From NCBI GenBank assembly GCA_004802725.1, contig SGPM01000145.1, positions 1 through 64,000 on the forward strand: a DNA stretch of 64,000 nucleotides, given 5' to 3'. Origin of the DNA: Antrodiella citrinella (taxonomy: Eukaryota > Basidiomycota > Agaricomycetes > Polyporales > Steccherinaceae). Positions within the stretch are counted from its first letter, which is position 1. Each line of letters begins with the position of its first letter. Positions 59,206 to 64,000 of this stretch are shown piece after piece. The notes under the pieces were generated by a model. That model was not told the origin of the DNA, ran no database searches, and saw only the letters and a program-made list of their open reading frames with translations. A program made the translations under genes and the position numbers.

Positions 59206-61537
59206 TGTTATCATGGGTTTATGGTTGAAGTTGGGGGACTTGATGTGAGTGCGGGTCTTCATGACATTGTCTTTCAACTCTGATCGACCCCTCCAGCAGT
59301 TATGTGTACAGCCCTCCGCGAGTATCGCGTGTTGTACCTAAGTTATTGTTTGTTTAATCACTCCACTCTTGTTGTCACACCATTTCCTTGTTTCCAATAC
59401 TTCGCCATTCACTGACGAGCTGCGTTCATTGGGGGGCGCTCTCGCCGCACAATATGATTTCAGTTGTCGACTTGTACACTCAACATCATAACTGGATGTG
59501 TCTCTATAGATGTGAGTCACGGTTGTCATGATCTCACGCAAGAAGTATTGACAGCTCAAACAGAGACCTTATTCAAGGGGGTACCCAAGTGATAAACGTT
59601 ATTCAGGCTATGTCGGACACCAAAGTTTCTCAGCGAACTCAGACGAAGGTTCCAATACCATGTCAGAGGTTTCATCAGATTACACCAAGAGGAAAATCAG
59701 CGTCAATGTTAGGTCTATAAATCTTAAGCTCTCTTTCTCCAATCCTTGTTCATTCTCAGCACCCTTTCGTCCTTCATTTTGAAGCGCAAGTGTTGGCGAG
59801 TTTCTCCGTGAAAGTTGACCAACGTCTGTCTTATAGTCTGCCTTGGATTTTCAACCTTCCTACCCTAGTTCACTCCAGTGGGCTCTTGACACTCGCTCGT
59901 GAGCCGCCCAGCCTGAGGTCGAAGAAGGGTCTTCCCTCTGTTCCATTCACCCAATCAACAGTCTCATGCATGGGACCTGAATATGTCGCAAATGGTGAAC
60001 ACTATGTTCTCTCTTCTCGTGTTTCGCTTGCTGAATGTGCCTGCCGAGTTCAGGCCACTTGCTCGTATTCCTAGACAATAAATTAATTCGGATCGTCTTA
60101 TCTTCGACTCCATACGGAGCAGACTTGTTCGATGCAGTTGTGCGTGTAGTCGATGTCACATCTAGTCTTGTCAGATGGCGCGGGTCTTCTCCCATGATGG
60201 CGCGCTTCTGGAATAATGAGCTGCACTTCAGAATGCCAGCAGCTAAGAGGCCGTGGTACTTGAGTGTAGACCCGATGAATTTGAGCATCACTATGATTAT
60301 GCTATGTCATTTTTTCTTGGTCAATGGTGCTTCAACGTGTCTATCGACCATCCTGGCATGAGAATAATGACGCACTTGTGCCGGACTCGGATTCCACGTG
60401 GCAATCATACTGAACGCCAGCGCGAATTTTTGAGTGGGGATGCCTCTAAGCCTTTCCTTGTATGTCTGGATAAGCACAGATCTTTGTTCTAACATACATC
60501 TGTGAGTCTAGCCTGGACGAGCTGGTGAGATTCGTGATGCTACTGGCTGATGATATGCATAGCGTCTGATATGTCGATCCGTGTATCGTAGCAGACAGAC
60601 GACACACATGACGTGCCGTTGTGCCTCAATGGCCTTATGACATCTTCTACGCTCTTCGAAGAGGTAGTGGTATTACGATGTCTTGGATGGACGGGTCCGA
60701 ATGTGGGGCTCTACCTGGTCGTCAAGGAGGTGACAATGAGCGACTCGGATTTCGATGGGGATGAGTCGTCACCTCTTTGAACGACCTCGCTGTCACGGTG
60801 ACCCGAGGTGAATTGGAGACTTCATGTCAATGTTGATGCCTTGTCCGTGTTCAGCGTTCAAGGCTCCGCCAAATCTTGAAGAGGCAGGAGCATAATCTGC
60901 GGTAGACGGGGTAATGTATCGCACAGGTCAAAGCACGCTAAGAACAAAAGCAAATTAGGTCAGTATCTTGTCCACTAGTTGCCATTTTTCTTGTTCTCCC
61001 CGCTGCAAATATCAACGTCTTTGTGTTCATATAGAGACACGAATCAATTGTCACCTACGAAGAAGAATCTGGCGGGACGAGCATGAATCCGCTGGTGTGG
61101 TCATTTTCACATCACAGGTGTTGACGGTACGTGACTATCCTGGATCTGTGTGCAGTTAGTATACCTGACTTAGCAACATATTACAGCTCCGCCATGAAGT
61201 GCTTACATACGTTTCTAAACCCCTTGGTCCTCCGATGACTCGCGCCACAGGTGTTCCGATTGAGGCATAGCCCTCAGTGGTTATATCGAGCGACAAATGT
61301 TTTTCACACAATGGGATAATGAAGGACAAGACGTGTACTCTGGCCTGCATTCCAAACTTAGTGTTGTGGCAAGGAGTCTGGGACCGAGCGGGCAACGGTG
61401 GTCGGGAAACGCCGGAAGAGATGTTGGTCTGGCCGGAATGGCCACCAGACATGCTTCCCTCCCTTTGAGCGTCAACTCTCCTTTCCTCCACTTTCACGTC
61501 CCCATTCCGTGCCTCTTCTTCCAACTTGATTGATTCA
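59206..61537. other. Gene-poor stretch
   Basis: 2.3 kb with short unlinked frames (59790-60074, 60035-60361, 61156-61524 minus). No domain or exon chain is found. Confidence 0.5.
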
Positions 61538-62819
61538 ATGTCTTCCAGTTATTTACCGACTTCCTCTTCTCCTCTTCCTACTTCTGCTACCTCTTATGCG
61601 CTTGATGCGCCAGTTCGATCGCCAGCCAATGGAACTAGCATCCATTTCATTCACATCGTTAACCATCCTTATGCTCTATCGGAAATTAACGATAAAACTA
61701 GAAAAGCTCTCGCTAAAATATGCCTAGACGTATCTCATAGGATAAATCTAGGTGTCGAGGTACGTTTGTAACTGCCCGCTTTTAGGATACGAGAACTGAA
61801 GTTTCGCTGTAGATACCTCAAAACAACATAAGATGGACCATCATCTGTGCACACGTTGGTTGGAGTGAGCGTAGTTCTGCGCTGGTACCAGCTGATGACG
61901 AGCGGGTCCGATCATGTTTAGATTGGGCTCTTCAGGTATGTTCTGACTGAATAGGTCATCCTTTTTGCTCCTCATCTCGTCGTTTTAGGTCCTCCCCGTG
62001 CATGGCCTTGAAACTGTCATCCCAATGATATGGCTTACACAGACATCAACTATAGAGGCACCCCTTTATCCGCCACTTCCCCTCGCAGGACCGGCACCTG
62101 CATGGGAGGCTTTGCGTAATCGTTTGGCTGTGGTAAGTAGGCATAAATGTAGCCCCATGGCTCTATGAGTGATGCGTCATGTTACAGACAAATCGCCCGT
62201 TCTACGTCGTGTCCGCTGTTCAAAAAACTCTGCAGCAAAAGCTAGGATTAATGACGGTAGGTAGTCTGCGCCTTCCAGATATAACGTATAACTGACTTTC
62301 TCTAGGGAAATTACACCTGGGAGAGATTTGACAGCAAATGTTACATTGCCTGTACGTATGTTCAAAATACTACGTGTTCATTCCAGCTGCTCAAATCGTT
62401 GTTGCATAGATGTCAAACCTCCGACGTTCTCTGGAGCCCCTGGGCTTACTTTCATTCAAGATCAAGTCGGAGCATCTGCGCAAGAAAACACTAGGAAAAG
62501 GAAGCGTTCTGCGCCTCCCGCTTCCCATGAAGATCTAGTGGAGATTCTGAGTATGTTTAATCCGCATCAAGTTGCCGATGCTGCCGCCTCCAGCACTGTA
62601 CCATCTTCAGTCCCCTCATCCCACGGATCCTTCCTTGCCAACGTTTCCCCTTCCGCTGTCAAGGAGAATGCGGAAAACCCCACGGATGCTCACACGAAAG
62701 GGAAGAAACGTGAAGTAGCGAAACATCCGTCTAACAGCAATGTTGCAGATGACGAGCCGGCTCGGAACGTCAAGCGTCGCCGTGTTCTAAGTCGATCGTC
62801 CTCCGGCAACATATTTTGA
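61538..62819 (+). CDS. Unknown six-exon nuclear-type protein, about 337 residues
   Basis: Exons 61538-61759, 61813-61935, 61989-62132, 62188-62256, 62306-62351 and 62410-62819 give 338 codons with clean phases. The N-terminal 200 residues look like a compact domain (IHFIHIVNHPYALSEINDKT, IRWTIICAHVGWSERSS, ETVIPMIWL, RPFYVVSAVQKTLQQKLG). The C-terminal 130 are disordered, with basic clusters that resemble nuclear localisation signals (NTRKRKRSAPP, NVKRRRVLSRSS). The family is not recognised. Confidence 0.75.
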
Positions 62820-64000
62820 ATTTACGCTCCTTTTTTATCCATTCGTGAGTAATATTCTGTCTTACACTTATGCCGAACTGAAGCTCATGTCGCCTGTAGA
62901 TATACTACCTCCTGTTGACCAGTAGAGCAGTATAGTACTACGTCCTTCATTATCCCGTTTTTCCAGGTTTTATCTCTGTCTTGCTTGGTTTCACGTCTCT
63001 CGCTCATTTCTTTCAATCCATTCCTTTATCTGCATGTCTCCAGAACGAATAACCACCCCGCATAAACTCATATGTAGCTTCTAGCACCAATGTTGTCCCA
63101 TCTTCAAGTTTACCTTCACGTCCAAGTTTCTCCTTGGCTCCAAGTCGTCCTAATGTCGTCCAAACGATTACTTTGTTGAACTTGTATCTGGAAGACCCAG
63201 TCCTTCGTTAGCATCGTTTAATACATTCTCATATCATCAGCTAAGAAAACAGAAGTCAGAATGTCGTGCTCCGAGTCTGAGAACAGTGACACTTGACGTG
63301 ACGTAACGTCGTGACTCGCAGCCGGTGTCGTAACACTGAGACGCTGTTCATTGTTCAACTTCTCGATTTTCAGTCAACTTGCACCGGCAGCATGACGATC
63401 ACCTGGCACGGCGGGCATAGGTCAATAAAGCGCCGTGCAAAAATGAAGTATAGCGTTTCATTTTATTTTGTTTTGTTCGGACTTATACATGCCGTATAAG
63501 GTAACTAAATATTCGGATTTGGAATGGATATCACCTCGTGTCGAAGGATGTCATTCACCCGGTGCAATGGCGGTGTGACATTTTCACTTATGACCGACCA
63601 TAACACGGTGTCACATGTCTCATTTGGTGCCCCTTTGTTATGACTATAGCATGCACCTATAGGCGTGACAAAGGCCACATGTCACCCCGTGAATAAGGCA
63701 GGAGCAATCATTGCGTTCTATTCGTGTGAAAGTTTTCATAAAGCCTCGTGTCACATCTCTGTGTGACGAAAGCCTAGGCCATGGTGAAAAGCGATGTCGA
63801 TGTGGTGACAAAGGCAGTTTGTTCGTGGGCGACTAAATCTTGTAAAAGGGATGACACATGCTACGATAAGAGGCCATTTTACATGGGGTAATTGTTTTCG
63901 TCCCACATGGATTTTGCACTCTGACAATGGTTTCCTTTGACACCGTGCGTTAGCCGCGAATATGTTTTCCGTCAACCCACTGGAAAAGGAAAACTCTGGC
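62820..64000. other. Terminal non-coding region
   Basis: No gene is supported. The first part is the 3' flank of the 61538 gene; from 63540 on the sequence is rich in GTGACA/TGTCAC motifs. Confidence 0.5.
63575..63945. repeat. GTGACA/TGTCAC-rich tract
   Basis: GTGACA occurs at 63575, 63665 and 63805; TGTCAC at 63609, 63680 and 63749. The 10-mer GTGACAAAGG occurs twice (63665, 63805). The motif lies in both orientations within 370 bp, like the inside of a degenerate inverted-repeat element or a clustered regulator site. Confidence 0.5.

Noticed and set aside
1..64000. tRNA, rRNA, CRISPR and intact transposon genes
   Set aside because: Looked for B-box-like tRNA elements, array spacing, and reverse transcriptase or transposase motifs; none were seen by eye.

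Overview
The window is nuclear DNA from a filamentous basidiomycete, most likely an Agaricomycete. Genes lie on both strands and are cut by many introns of about 50-60 bases with GT-AG, and a few GC-AG, ends. TATA boxes are visible close upstream of some start codons. The gene families also fit: fungal TKL-type kinases with an HGDLRG catalytic loop, a DUF6533-like membrane protein, F-box/leucine-rich proteins, and an Fe/Mn superoxide dismutase. I saw no rRNA, tRNA, CRISPR array or intact transposon.

Layout. 1-7.7 kb: the 3' end of an unknown gene, then three unknown multi-exon genes (one minus, two plus). 8.4-11.5 kb: two intact single-domain kinase genes in tandem on the minus strand. 12.1-13.6 kb: an NmrA/epimerase-like NAD(P)-binding protein containing a 10-nt microexon. 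15.5-19.5 kb: two tandem F-box-like genes (minus). 20.5-22.2 kb: a DUF6533-like membrane protein (plus). 22.6-24.3 kb: a zinc-dependent alcohol dehydrogenase (plus). 24.5-25.8 kb: a decayed kinase gene (minus). 29.7-35.8 kb: the standout locus, an 18-exon plus-strand gene whose reading frame stays open through four tandem kinase domains. 37.6-38.7 kb: a truncated, broken kinase remnant (minus). 39.8-42.5 kb: the RNA polymerase III factor BRF1 (minus). 44.1-45.7 kb: an unknown 490-residue protein. 45.9-47.4 kb: a small secreted-type membrane protein divergent from superoxide dismutase. 50.2-53.8 kb: two small paralogous helical proteins with matching exon sizes. 55.7-56.2 kb: a possible small gene. 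57.5-59.2 kb: tRNase Z. 61.5-62.8 kb: an unknown nuclear-type protein. The last 0.5 kb is rich in GTGACA/TGTCAC motifs.

How they relate. Housekeeping genes (BRF1 and tRNase Z for tRNA synthesis and processing, superoxide dismutase, dehydrogenase) are interspersed with a local kinase expansion. Five kinase loci within 30 kb share one exon module and show every stage of its life: intact genes, a four-domain fusion with one canonical and three degenerate domains, a pseudogene and a fragment. The four-domain protein (about 1722 residues by my splicing) is the best candidate for an undescribed system: one catalytically complete kinase joined to three pseudokinase-like domains, with a weak GC-AG intron exactly between the first and second domain. 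Gene models were made by eye from splice signals and reading frame; transcript data would be decisive.
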